A DNA stretch of 64,000 bases from Alentia gelatinosa. Taxonomy: Eukaryota; Annelida; Polychaeta; Phyllodocida; Polynoidae. Below the pieces are notes generated by a model. That model saw only the letters and a program-made list of their open reading frames with translations. It had not been told where the DNA came from and searched no databases. The stretch's first letter is position 1. Every line of letters starts with the position of its first letter. Where the stretch lies: the NCBI GenBank assembly GCA_950022655.1, contig OX465583.1:36545360-36609359 (forward strand), given 5' to 3'. Position numbers and translations under genes: made by a program. Positions 9,623 through 18,422 of the stretch are shown here, piece by piece.

Positions 9623-9894
9623 AGTCTCAATGCCACCTAAAGGGAAACTAAATGTGCCAATCGTCTAAAAAAAACCAGCAGACTTGGGACACTGACCTAT
9701 ATACATGGATAGGCAACGTGAGCGACCGCCGTGTTTGTTCTACGATATGATCGTCTCGGCTACGCTTGACCGTTTCCGCGGGTACATCACCGATTCCGCG
9801 CAAAAAAGATAAGGGGCGTAGTAGGATACTGTAGTTCCAGTTTTACCCACCAGGATTTTTTTTTTGATTCAGCAAAATCTTAAGATGATAATAT
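9623..9894. other. Spacer between MITE and satellite array
   Basis: No gene or repeat is recognised. It ends with TTTTTTTTTTGATTCAGC and AAGATGATAATATACG immediately before the first satellite unit. Confidence 0.5.
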
Positions 9895-10539
9895 ACGAGA
9901 TGCACATGATTCCTCTACAGGGCAAGCCCTGCAACATGCTGTGTAGGGAACCCTACCAGTGAGGAGAGACTGGTCAAGTCATGGTACAGGCTTGCCACCT
10001 GGTGGAGACGGTATGAAACAAATGCTTCCTCAACAGGAATGGTTTGCTATCCATCCATTATAGGCAAACTTTAAAGTGATCAGAGATTGGTACTCTCAAA
10101 ATATTGAAGGAACAATTCAGTTTGGTTCCTTTTGCTTCTTTTATCTATCTTTCATAAATATCATGGATATATTTAGTGACTTCGTCGGGTCCGAGTTAAG
10201 GGGAGAATATTGAAAAATGAAATTATGGGCTGCCTATTGCTGGGTTCGAACACCCGACACTGGCATTGCCAGGGAAACACCCTGCCCACTACTCCACAAA
10301 GTCAGATGCTCTAATAGGGTCAAATACTTAGGCTGTTGCTTGGTGGAGGGAATCAGCAGAGTTTTGAAAGTGGGGCGACCAGCAAAAGTTGAGATCTCAT
10401 TGGTTTCTCACGAGAAAAGTAGATAAGAAAACTACACAACTAGACATTGATTTCGGCATGGCTCGAAATAAATCATAAGAGAAAAGATATTTCTGCCAAT
10501 AGATCTACAAAAAAGAAGAACAGATTCTAATATTTTCCT

Positions 10540-10562
10540 CCACGAGATTCTCACTCTCGTGG
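10540..10562. repeat. Hairpin CCACGAG...CTCGTGG in satellite unit (unit 1 shown)
   Basis: A perfect 7-bp stem with a 9-nt loop (ATTCTCACT). Units 2 and 3 and most units right of about 45.3 kb carry CTGGTGG, which breaks one pair. Many units between 18.5 and 45 kb keep it perfect. The difference is a useful subfamily marker. Confidence 0.7.
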
Positions 10563-11171
10563 CCCCTCACTCTACAAGCCTAAGTCTGGTTCACTCTGTC
10601 CTTATGTGCGGGCAGAAGTCCAAGCAGATACTACCAAAATCGTAGTTTTTTGGATATAGTAGGTAATAAGTATCATGGATATATTTGACATGCATATTTT
10701 CACTTATCTCTAGAAGACCCTCTCCCCCAGTTTATTTACGATTTATGGCATTTTCCTTGGTGAAGTTCAGGTCAAATATGATAATTATGTATAATTGATC
10801 ATGTTTGTATCATTTTAAAACAATGGCCTCACTTGAACATAGAGCCCTATGAAGTCTATGACAAAAGTCTCAATTATGCTTTTTTAGAATCCAAGAAATA
10901 GTCCTATAAGCTGCTCCACAATACTACCATATACTGATATCATAATCCCTCACTGGAATAGCAGTCAAGAGCAATTAATTAACCTCTATGAAAAAGCATT
11001 TAGTTCACAGGGACGTTTTTCAATGTAGGATTTTTCAAGAAAAATCACGTTGAAACCCTCCAACCCTTTGTCATTGGTAGATAATGTAATATCAGTATGC
11101 GTCTTGCTATACATTGCTGATGAGAGTATTCTGAATTTGTTATACACGACAAGATGCACATGATTCCTCTA

Positions 11172-11259
11172 CAGGGCAAGCCCTGCAACATGCTGTGTAG
11201 GGAACCCTACCAGTGAGGAGAGACTGGTCGAGTCATGGTACAGGCTTGCCACCTGGTGG
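11172..11259. repeat. Cluster of four short inverted repeats in the satellite unit (unit 2 shown)
   Basis: Within 88 bp near the unit start lie CAGGGC-AA-GCCCTG (11172-11185), GTAGGG-AA-CCCTAC (11197-11210), ACCAGT-8 nt-ACTGGT (11209-11228) and CCACC-T-GGTGG (11249-11259). The cluster recurs in nearly every unit. In a few units (near 23321, 29604 and 58524) the second repeat is altered to GGTGAGGGAAACCCTACC, which still keeps AGGG/CCCT pairing. It could be a protein-binding array or a folded RNA. Neither can be shown here. Confidence 0.7.
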
Positions 11260-12723
11260 AGACGGTGTGAAACAAATGCTTCCTCAACAGGAATGGTTTG
11301 CTATCCATCCATTATAGGCAAACTTTAAAGTGATCAGAGATTGGTACGCTCAAAATATAGCAGGAACAAATCAGTTTGGTTCCTTTTGCTTCTTTTATCT
11401 ATCTTTCATAAATATCATGGATATATTTAGCGACTTCGTCGAGTCCGAGGTAAGGGGAGAATATTGAAAAAAAATGAAATTATGGGCTGCCTATTGCTGG
11501 GTTCGAACACACGACACTCGCATTGCCAGGGAAACACCCTGCCCACTACTCCACAAAGTCAGATGCTCTCATAGGGTCAAATACTTAGGCTGTTGCTGGG
11601 TGGAGGGAATCAGCGGAGTTTTGAAAGTGGGGCGACCAGCGAAAGTTGAGATCTCATTGGTTTCTCACGAGAAAAGTCGATAAGAAAACTACACAACTAG
11701 ACATTGATTTCGGCATGGCTCGAAATAAATCATAAGAGAAAAGATATTTCTGCCAATAGATCTACAAAAAAGAAGAACAGATTCTAATATTTTCCTCCAC
11801 GAGATTCTCACTCTGGTGGCCCCTCACTCTCCAAGCCTAAGTCTGGTTCACTCTGTCCTTATGTGCGGGCAGAAGTCCAAGCAGATACTACCAGAATCGT
11901 AGTTTTTTAGATATAGTAGGTAATAAGTATCATGGATATATTTGACATGCATATTTTCACTTATCTCTAGAAGACCCTCTCCCCCAGTTTATTTACGATT
12001 TATGGCATTTTCCTTGGTGAAGTTCAGGTCAAATATGATAATTATGTATAATTGATCATGTTTGTATCATTTTAAAACAATGGCCTCACTTGAACATAGA
12101 GCCCTATGAAGTCCATGACAAAAGTCTCAATTATGCTTTTTTAGAATCCAAGAAATAGTCCTATAAGCTGCTCCACAATACTACCATATACTGATATCAT
12201 AATCCCTCACTGGAATAGCAGTCAAGAGCAATTAATTAACCTCTATGAAAAAGCATTTAGTTCACAGGGACGTTTTTCAATGTATGATTTTTCAAGAAAA
12301 ATCACGTTGAAACCCTCCAACCCTTTGTCATTGGTAGATAATGTAATATCAGTATGCGTCTTGCTATACATTGCTGATGAGAGTATTCTGAATTTGTTAT
12401 ACAGGACAAGATGCACATGATTCCTCTACAGGGCAAGCCCTGCAACATGCTGTGTAGGGAAGCCTACCAGTGAGGAGAGACTGGTCGAGTCATGGTACAG
12501 GCTTGCCACCTGGTGGATACGGTGTGAAACAAATGCTTCCTCAACAGGAATGGTTTGCTATCCATCCATTATAGGCAAACTTTAAAGTGATCAGAGATTG
12601 GTACTCTCAAAATATAGCAGGAACAAATCAGTTTGGTTCCTTTTGCTTCTATTATCTATCTTTCATAAATATCATGGATATATTTAGCGACTTCGTCGAG
12701 TCCGAGGTAAGGGGAGAATATTG

Positions 12724-12817
12724 AAAAAAAATGAAATTATGGGCTGCCTATTGCTGGGTTCGAACACACGACACTCGCATTGCCAGGGAAACACCCTGCC
12801 CACTACTCCACAAAGTC
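12724..12817 (-). ncRNA. tRNA-like Pol III module in satellite unit (representative copy)
   Basis: On the minus strand, GACTTTG (from 12817) is followed by an A-box match TGGAGTAGTGG (12810-12800), then CAGGGTGTTTCCCTG, GCAATGCGAG and a B-box match GTTCGAACC (12765-12757). It ends in eight T (12731-12724), a good Pol III terminator. A-to-B spacing and order are those of a tRNA gene or the head of a tRNA-derived SINE. Only part of the acceptor and T stems pairs, so a functional tRNA is unlikely. The same module lies at every unit anchor. The B box is intact in most units, but becomes GGTTTCCAAC (plus strand) in a right-hand subfamily (39946, 41204, 46236, 47493, 48751, 50008, 51266, 52523, 53782, 55039, 56297, 61328, 63842). 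Confidence 0.6.
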
Positions 12818-13827
12818 AGATGCTCTCATAGGGTCAAATACTTAGGCTGTTGCTGGGTGGAGGGAATCAGCGGTGTTTTGAAAGTGGGGCGACCAGCGAA
12901 AGTTGAGATCTCATTGGTTTCTCACGAGAAAAGTCGATAAGAAAACTACACAACTAGACATTGATTTCGGCATGGCTCGAAATAAATCATAAGAGAAAAG
13001 ATATTTCTGCCAATAGATCTACAAAAAAGAAGAACAGATTCTAATATTTTCCTCCACGAGATTCTCACTCTGGTGGCCCCTCACTCTCCAAGCCTAAGTC
13101 TGGTTCACTCTGTCCTTATGTGCAGGCAGAAGTCCAAGCAGATACTACCAGAATCGTAGTTTTTTAGATATAGTAGGTAATAAGTATCATGGATATATTT
13201 GACATGCATATTTTCAATTATCTCTAGAAGACCCTCTCCCCCAGTTTATTTACGATTTATGGCATTTTCCCTGGTGAAGTTCAGGTCAAATATGATAATT
13301 ATGTATAATTGATCATGTTTGTATCATTTTAAAACAATGGCCTCGCTTGAACATAGAGCCCTATGAAGTCCATGACAAAAGTCTCAATTATGCTTTTTTA
13401 GAATCCAAGAAATAGTCCTATAAGCTGCTCCACAATACTACCATATACTGATATCATAATCCCTCACTGGAATATCATTCAAGAGCAATTAATTAACCTC
13501 TATGAAAAAGCATTTAGTTTACAGGGAAGTTTTTCAATGTAGGATTTCTCAAGAAAAATCTTATTGAAACCCTCCAACACTTTGTCATTGGTAGATAATG
13601 TAATATCAGTATGTGTCTTGCTAAACATTGCTAATGAGAGTATTCTGAATTTGTTATACACAACAAGATGCACATGATTCCTCTACAGGGCAAGCCCTGC
13701 AACATGCTGTGTAGAGAACCCTACCAGTGAGGAGAGACTGGTCAAGTCATGGTACAGGCTTGCCACCTGGTGGAGACGGTGTGAAACAAATGCTTCCTCA
13801 ATAGGAATGGTTTGCTATCCATCCATT

Positions 13828-14034
13828 GAGGACAATTGAGAATTGTTTATAATTACTGGACAGACATTTCGGGCCACGCCCTTTTTTCTACCCACAGTTT
13901 ACAGCTATCACAGCAGATGGTGCAGTCGACAATGCTAAACGCCAACGACGCGAGAGGGCGCCCGCTGTCGTGACCTCGCAACTAATCCAGAGGGCGCGTC
14001 ATCAGTCTCCAGAAATCTTCCAACAGCTTTAAAC
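13828..14034 (+). repeat. Ngaro terminal repeat A1 (split direct repeat)
   Basis: The 207-bp left end, starting GAGGACAATTGAG and ending CAGCTTTAAAC, is repeated as A2 at 18018-18224 with seven substitutions. It should contain the element's promoter, but no clear core motif is visible. Confidence 0.9.
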
Positions 14035-15307
14035 GTGTTACGGGGATCGGTCCGAGAATCACTCTCAAAGATTCCCGAAGTCTGGATCGAAATCGAAGGA
14101 AGCCAAGAAAGGAAAAAAACAGGCTGATCCAGAAAGCGAGTCTGTCTCAGAAGATGATCGCATAAGCGCTCTAAACGAAAAGTTTGATAGCCTTAAAAAG
14201 GCGCTCGATACCATCATGGAGAGGCTGCCAGGCACCCCCAGCACAACGGTCGAGAACACTGGGAGTACGCAATCCTCGGCCGAGAAAAATACAGATGGGG
14301 GTTCTGCACATGCCGGGCAAGCAATGCCGACTCATGAAACAGCCTCCACGGCCGTCTCGGAGGATGCACAGATTTTACAACAGATCTTTGCTGCAGTGAC
14401 CACGCCATCGCCATCGACGTCCGCGACCCTGGGAGTAAGCGCGGGAACGGCGCCCTCTACACTGGCCACCAACTACGCGGCGGGCCACTATGCGGGGGCA
14501 TCGCAAGCGGCCGCAGCGGGCTCCAGTCTGGCGGGTGCTGTCCACACTCTCTGGGCACAGGCGGTGCCGGGCAACTCGTTCCTGAGGCCTGCGGTATACG
14601 ACGATACAGTCGAGGCTTGGGTTAGGGGCATCCTCGACTCGGCCGCCTCAAAGCTCGAACCTGGTAAGGCTGGATTCTTTCCCCACCTATATGTCTTTAG
14701 AGGCCCAGACAGGAGTCGCACAAGGCTCAATGAATTAACCTTGGCGGAATACGCTTGGGCGATTTTCCGCATCATCGAAGACAAATGTTTTCCCGAGATT
14801 TATGTACAACCATTGCTAGCACATTTAGACGAGCTCTTAGAGGATGCTAGGGACTTTGACTTTGCCCAAGTCAGGCGGTGGTCGGAGCATATATTTACCC
14901 TTGTTGCTGAGGGCCGATTAAAATCGGGGTGGCTGGAGACATCGCGGATACAGTTGCTCCGGGTGGCTATGGCCCAAGTCCACGGTGGCAGGATCGACCA
15001 CGCCCCCTCGGGAGTTGAGAAATCTAAAAGTAAAGGTAGAAGCAGGGAGGAGGAGAAGTCTGGCATCCCGTGCCCGGCATACAACAGGCAGGCAGGCTGT
15101 GATCATAACAATGGTCACGTGATCGACGGGGTCCGCCAGGCTCACGTCTGCGCCTACTGCAAGGCCTACACCGGCGCCTATTACCCCCACACAGAAATCA
15201 ACTGCCGCTCAAAGCAGTGCAACTCATCCTCCACGGCTCCTCTGGTAAGCGCGGATCGTGCAAGCGGGGCAGTACGGGTTCCACAGCCTCAGGTTTTTCA
15301 CCAGTAG
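14033..15307 (+). CDS. Gag-like protein of the Ngaro element
   Basis: The frame is open from 14033, right after a TAA, to the TAG at 15305-15307. The first ATG is at 14216 (364 codons including stop). The stretch before that ATG also looks coding: it is basic, then acidic, and ends in a predicted coiled-coil segment (ALNEKFDSLKKALDTIMERL). So the original start is probably lost, or a non-ATG start is used. The middle is Ala/Ser/Thr-rich, followed by a helical region with LYVFRGPDRSRTRLNELTLA. Near the C-terminus is a Cys/His cluster (CPAYNRQAGC, then HVCAYC, then H and C within 15 residues) typical of DIRS/Ngaro Gag nucleic-acid-binding ends. The role is inferred from position and this cluster. 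Confidence 0.75.
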   Translation, partial: TCYGDRSENHSQRFPKSGSKSKEAKKGKKQADPESESVSEDDRISALNEKFDSLKKALDTIMERLPGTPSTTVENTGSTQSSAEKNTDGGSAHAGQAMPTHETASTAVSEDAQILQQIFAAVTTPSPSTSATLGVSAGTAPSTLATNYAAGHYAGASQAAAAGSSLAGAVHTLWAQAVPGNSFLRPAVYDDTVEAWVRGILDSAASKLEPGKAGFFPHLYVFRGPDRSRTRLNELTLAEYAWAIFRIIEDKCFPEIYVQPLLAHLDELLEDARDFDFAQVRRWSEHIFTLVAEGRLKSGWLETSRIQLLRVAMAQVHGGRIDHAPSGVEKSKSKGRSREEEKSGIPCPAYNRQAGCDHNNGHVIDGVRQAHVCAYCKAYTGAYYPHTEINCRSKQCNSSSTAPLVSADRASGAVRVPQPQVFHQ

Positions 15308-15371
15308 GCGGGCGTGAGGCCTCCCGCCGCAACAAGGCCTACCGCACCGGCGTCTCCGTAGGCCTACTTAA

Positions 15372-16950
15372 GAATACCTCGGCCTTGCCAGTGGGCTCAA
15401 TGTGGGCGCCTGGCGCCACGCCCTCCACGGCTACCACGATGCCAAGATGGTCGACTTCCTGGCATACGGCTGGCCGTTGGGATACACGGCTGATTCCCCC
15501 CCGGTTCCAACGGAGGAGAACCACGTGTCCGCTAGGAACTTTGGCACCCACGTGCAGGCATATCTCGATGAGGAGCGCATGGAAGGGGCCATGGTCGGCC
15601 CGTTCGAGACCCCCCCCTTCACGCCATGGTGCGCTGTCTCACCTCTCATGACCCGGCCAAAGAGGGGGTCATGCAAGCGCAGGGTTATAGTAGACATGTC
15701 CTTTCCCCCAGGGGGGGGGGGGGTCAACACCGGCATCGCTCTGGGAGACCACCTCCCCTACGCAATCGCATGTACACTCCCTACCATCACCGACCTAGCT
15801 TGTCGCGTCCGCGATATCGGCGGGGGGGCATGGATATGGAAGGCGGATCTCGCACGTGCTTACCGACAACTACGCGTGGACCCACGCGATCTTCCCCTCC
15901 AGGTGGTCAAGTTCGAATCCAAATACTACGTGGACGTCTGCTGCCCCTTCGGTGCCCGCCTCTCCGCGTCGGCCTGCCAGCGGGTCACGAGGTCGGTCGC
16001 GTATCACCTGGGCGCGTGCGGCTACCACGCTCTCGCATATATTGACGACTTTGCCGGCGCGGAGCCCACCTACCACACAGCCTGTGAGGCATATGACAAG
16101 TTCCAGCGCCTGGCTGTCGACCTCGGCTTAGTCTTGGCCCCGGCAAGTGCGAGCCCCCCGCCCGCCGAGTCGAGTGGTTAGGCATAGATGTAGACACGGT
16201 GGCCATGACCCTCAAGATACCTGAGGACCGCCTGGAGGACGTGGTGAGGGACAGTGAGGCATGGATCGCCCGCCGCACTATGTCCCGCGCCCACCTGCAG
16301 TCCCTCCTGGGCCGCCTCCTATATGTCTCGCGCTACGTCTCGCAAGCACGAAAATTCATCACGAGGGCCCTCGCGTTCTTGTCACAAATACCTGAAGTCG
16401 GCCGAGCAGTGATCCCGGCCCCGGTTAAGGCCGACCTTGCGTGGTTCGTCCACTATGCCCGCGAGGCCAACGGGGTCAAACTGGTAGCCCCTGCCCTCGA
16501 GCCGTACCCGATCGGCGTGTCAAGCGAAGGGGGCGTGGCCAGGGGCGTGGCCCCCACGGAAGCTGTCACTCAGGACATCAACGTGATTATCAAATACTAC
16601 GCGTCCGGAGCGCGAGGCCACGCAGTGGCCAACCTCCAGGCGGTCGCCACCCTCGCCCCGAGGGCCCCCCGCGGCGCCCGCGTGGTAGTTTACACAGGAG
16701 GAGAGGCTCCCCTGGACGCCCTAGCTACCGGCCATACCCTGGACCCCCTCTAGGCCTCTGGCTCGTGGCCGCCCTTGGGGACTGCGACCTCCGCTTTGCC
16801 CCGGAGGAGGCCCGCCCCCAGGAGCTAGACCCATCCTATCCACGCCATAACTGCACCCCTGTGTGCGACCTTGACCAGCTACTATCTTCTGATTTTAGGC
16901 AACGGATCAGAGCTCCTCGCCCAGATGTTGCAGTCGCTGGCGTCGGCTGA
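15372..16950 (+). pseudogene. Ngaro reverse transcriptase / RNase H, two frameshifts
   Basis: The RT frame is open from 15372 (no ATG at its head) to 16181. It shows RVIVDMSFPPG (15679 on), motif A KADLARAYRQ (15840-15869, catalytic Asp 15846-15848), motif B PFGARLSASACQRVT and motif C YIDD (16038-16049). Homology then moves to the next frame at a C-run near 16138-16142 (GKCEPPARRVEWLGI), through a thumb-like LQSLLGRLLYVSR region to a stop at 16751-16753. It shifts again near 16735-16750 into LGLWLVAALGDCDLRFAP. In the RNase H part the positions I expect to be acidic read VSSEGG (16517-16534), NLQ (16631-16639) and TGG (16694-16702). It is probably inactive. A 13-G tract (15711-15723) lies in the RT frame without breaking it. 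Confidence 0.85.
15711..15723. repeat. G13 homopolymer inside RT
   Basis: Thirteen G follow CCCCCA inside the RT open frame and encode a short Gly run in PPGGGGVNTG. The frame is intact as given, but the tract is prone to slippage or sequencing error. A one-base error here would change the frame analysis of the RT. Confidence 0.85.
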
Positions 16951-16996
16951 CGCCCCTTCAACACGCCGCAACCATGCAATACAAGCCGAGGTCTAA

Positions 16997-17842
16997 GTCC
17001 GGTTCTCGGTCCTGGCGTCGACCCCTCCTCTCCTCCCCTCACTAGGGCACGCGGCAAGATATACACAGGCACTCGCTAATCACTTCAAGTCGCCATCATC
17101 TGTCGCTAATTATCTCTCGGGAGCCCGTCGCTGGATTAGGACCCACAGGGGGGACCCGTCTGCTTTCCTCCAGGAGGAGGTAGCAGCGGTCCTCCAGGGA
17201 GTCCGTCGTCTGTCAACCCACACTCCCTCCCCGGTACCTCCGGTCCGCTTACGCGAACTCAGGATAATTCTCAACTACTTGTCCAGGGCAGGAACCGCAT
17301 CCCTCGCCCTCAGAGCCGCCCTCGCGCTCTCATATTTCACTTTTCTCCGGGTCTCCAACATCCTGGCTCCCTCCATCGCGTCGTGGGGTGGCCCTCATAC
17401 CCTCACACGCGGAGACATCCATCTTTCACCGACTGCACTTCGCGTGGTCGTCAGGTCGACCAAGACCCGTTCAGCTTCTGCTCCGCCTCTCGTCATCACC
17501 CTACCGCGGCTCAATGACCCGGCGGTATGTCCAGTAGCGCTCTACCAGTCTTACGTCGCGGCATATCCGTCGCACCCCACCACCACGGTCTTCACTACAC
17601 CATCAGGACTCCCCCTCACCTCTCGGCCGTTGTTCTGTGCGATGCGCGCGGCCCTCGAGGCCCTCGCATTTCCTTCGGCCGAGAGGGTCACACTTCACTC
17701 TCTAAGGCGAGGTGCAGTGCACGATGCCGTGCACGCAGGGGCCTCGGAGGGGGAGATACGAGCACGAGGCACCTGGAAGTCCGCCTCGGGCATTATGCCC
17801 TACCTACCCTGCCCGGGAGGGACGTCGTCCCCCTCCCGGTAA
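16997..17842 (+). CDS. Ngaro tyrosine recombinase (YR)
   Basis: The frame is open from 16997 (after TAA 16994-16996) to the TAA at 17840-17842, without an in-frame ATG near its head. The same frame looks coding upstream of that TAA (about 16898-16993, GNGSELLAQMLQSLASADAP), so the true start is probably upstream and one stop or frame change has damaged it. An N-terminal SAM-like core-binding region (SVANYLSGARRWIRTHRGD) is followed by the catalytic domain. This has Arg in FLRVSN (17348-17350), STKT as candidate Lys, HSLRR (17696-17710), GTW (17771 on) and Tyr 17801-17803 nine residues later. These are the R-K-HxxR-W-Y residues and spacing of phage-integrase-type recombinases. The protein would join the circular cDNA to the target. 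Confidence 0.82.
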   Translation, partial: VRFSVLASTPPLLPSLGHAARYTQALANHFKSPSSVANYLSGARRWIRTHRGDPSAFLQEEVAAVLQGVRRLSTHTPSPVPPVRLRELRIILNYLSRAGTASLALRAALALSYFTFLRVSNILAPSIASWGGPHTLTRGDIHLSPTALRVVVRSTKTRSASAPPLVITLPRLNDPAVCPVALYQSYVAAYPSHPTTTVFTTPSGLPLTSRPLFCAMRAALEALAFPSAERVTLHSLRRGAVHDAVHAGASEGEIRARGTWKSASGIMPYLPCPGGTSSPSR

Positions 17843-17860
17843 ATTCCAATTGGCCTTGGC

Positions 17861-18017
17861 CTGTTTATATTATGCCTATGGCATCTCACCAATTTTCCAT
17901 TTTCTATGCCTCATTGGCAATGTATATTTATGCCCGTTGGCATATCACAAGACCCGTGAGTCTTCTCTCAAGGTTGAATAAACATTAATTCTCTCCAAAT
18001 GTTGTCATCGTGTAATT
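17861..18017 (+). repeat. Ngaro split repeat B1
   Basis: 157 bp from CTGTTTATATTATGCC to GTCATCGTGTAATT, repeated as B2 at 18266-18422 with two substitutions. It contains an AATAAA at 17977-17982, a likely poly(A) signal for the element's transcript. Confidence 0.92.
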
Positions 18018-18224
18018 GAGGACAATTGAGAATTGGTTATAATTACTGGACAGACATTTCGGGCCACGCCCCTTTTTCTACCCACAGTTTACAGCTATCA
18101 CAGCAGATGGCGCAGTCGACAATGCTAAACGCCAACGACGCGAGAGGGCGCCCTCTGTCGTGACCTCGCAACTACTACAGACGGCGCGTCATCAGTCTCC
18201 AGAAATCTTCCAACAGCTTTAAAC
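18018..18224 (+). repeat. Ngaro split repeat A2
   Basis: A 207-bp copy of A1, joined directly to B1 at ...GTAATT|GAGGAC.... This B1/A2 junction mimics the joint of a circular intermediate. It includes CAGCAGATGGCGCAG (18101-18115), a CTCF-like match that is altered by one base in A1 (13911-13925). Confidence 0.92.
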
Positions 18225-18265
18225 CGCCCACCCACACCTTTTAACCAATACTACGTATTCAAAGA
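18225..18265 (+). other. Unique 41-bp segment between A2 and B2
   Basis: This C-rich then AT-rich spacer (CGCCCACCCACACC ...) is not found elsewhere in the element. It is the part of the right end that is not repeated on the left. Confidence 0.8.
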
Positions 18266-18422
18266 CTGTTTATATTATGCCTATGGCATCTCACCAATTT
18301 TCCATTTTCTATGCCTCATTGGCAATGTATATTTATGCCCGTTGGCATATCACAAGACCCATGAGTCTTCTCTCAAAGTTGAATAAACATTAATTCTCTC
18401 CAAATGTTGTCATCGTGTAATT
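18266..18422 (+). repeat. Ngaro split repeat B2 (right terminus)
   Basis: A 157-bp copy of B1 that ends ...GTAATT against the satellite's ATAGGC. A second AATAAA stands at 18382-18387. Confidence 0.92.

Larger units (their letters stand above)
9895..13827 (+). repeat. 1257-bp macrosatellite array, left segment (units 1-4)
   Basis: Units start at AGATGCACATGATTCC: 9898, 11152, 12409 and 13666. The fourth is cut at 13827 by the Ngaro insertion and resumes at 18423. The first unit is slightly shorter because its A-run has only five A, and it carries private changes (for example CACCCGACACTGGC). Unit 4 also has extra private changes (GCTAATGAGAG, CACAACAAG). Divergence at an array edge fits homogenisation by unequal exchange being weakest there. 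No unit encodes a convincing protein. Confidence 0.95.
13828..18422 (+). mobile_element. Ngaro-type DIRS-order tyrosine-recombinase retrotransposon
   Basis: A 4.6-kb element interrupts one satellite unit between CCATCCATT and ATAGGC. Its layout A1 - ORFs - B1 - A2 - B2 (split direct repeats) is diagnostic of Ngaro/PAT-type elements. These replicate through RT and integrate with a tyrosine recombinase instead of a DDE integrase. It carries Gag-like, RT/RNase H and YR coding regions on the plus strand. ATT stands at the left boundary (13825-13827), the right boundary (18420-18422) and the internal B1/A2 junction (18015-18017), and there is no longer target duplication, as expected for YR integration. 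A1/A2 differ at 7 of 207 positions and B1/B2 at 2 of 157. The coding part is visibly GC-rich against the AT-rich host DNA. Confidence 0.92.

Noticed and set aside
11122..11150. Hammerhead ribozyme in the satellite unit (GCTGATGAGAG ... CTGAATTTG)
   Set aside because: CTGATGA is present, but the following stem is 2 bp at most, GAAA reads GAAT and no stem I or III pairs. One unit also has CTAATGA.
12724..12817. Functional tRNA gene in the satellite unit
   Set aside because: A and B boxes are good, but the acceptor and T stems pair only partly and no clear anticodon loop can be assigned. I kept it as a tRNA-like or SINE-derived module.
15245..16898. Possible intron joining Gag to YR (donor CTG|GTAAGC at 15245, acceptor TTCTGATTTTAG at 16898)
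   Set aside because: The sites look good individually, but the joined frame leads to a stop before the recombinase domain and does not match the YR frame.
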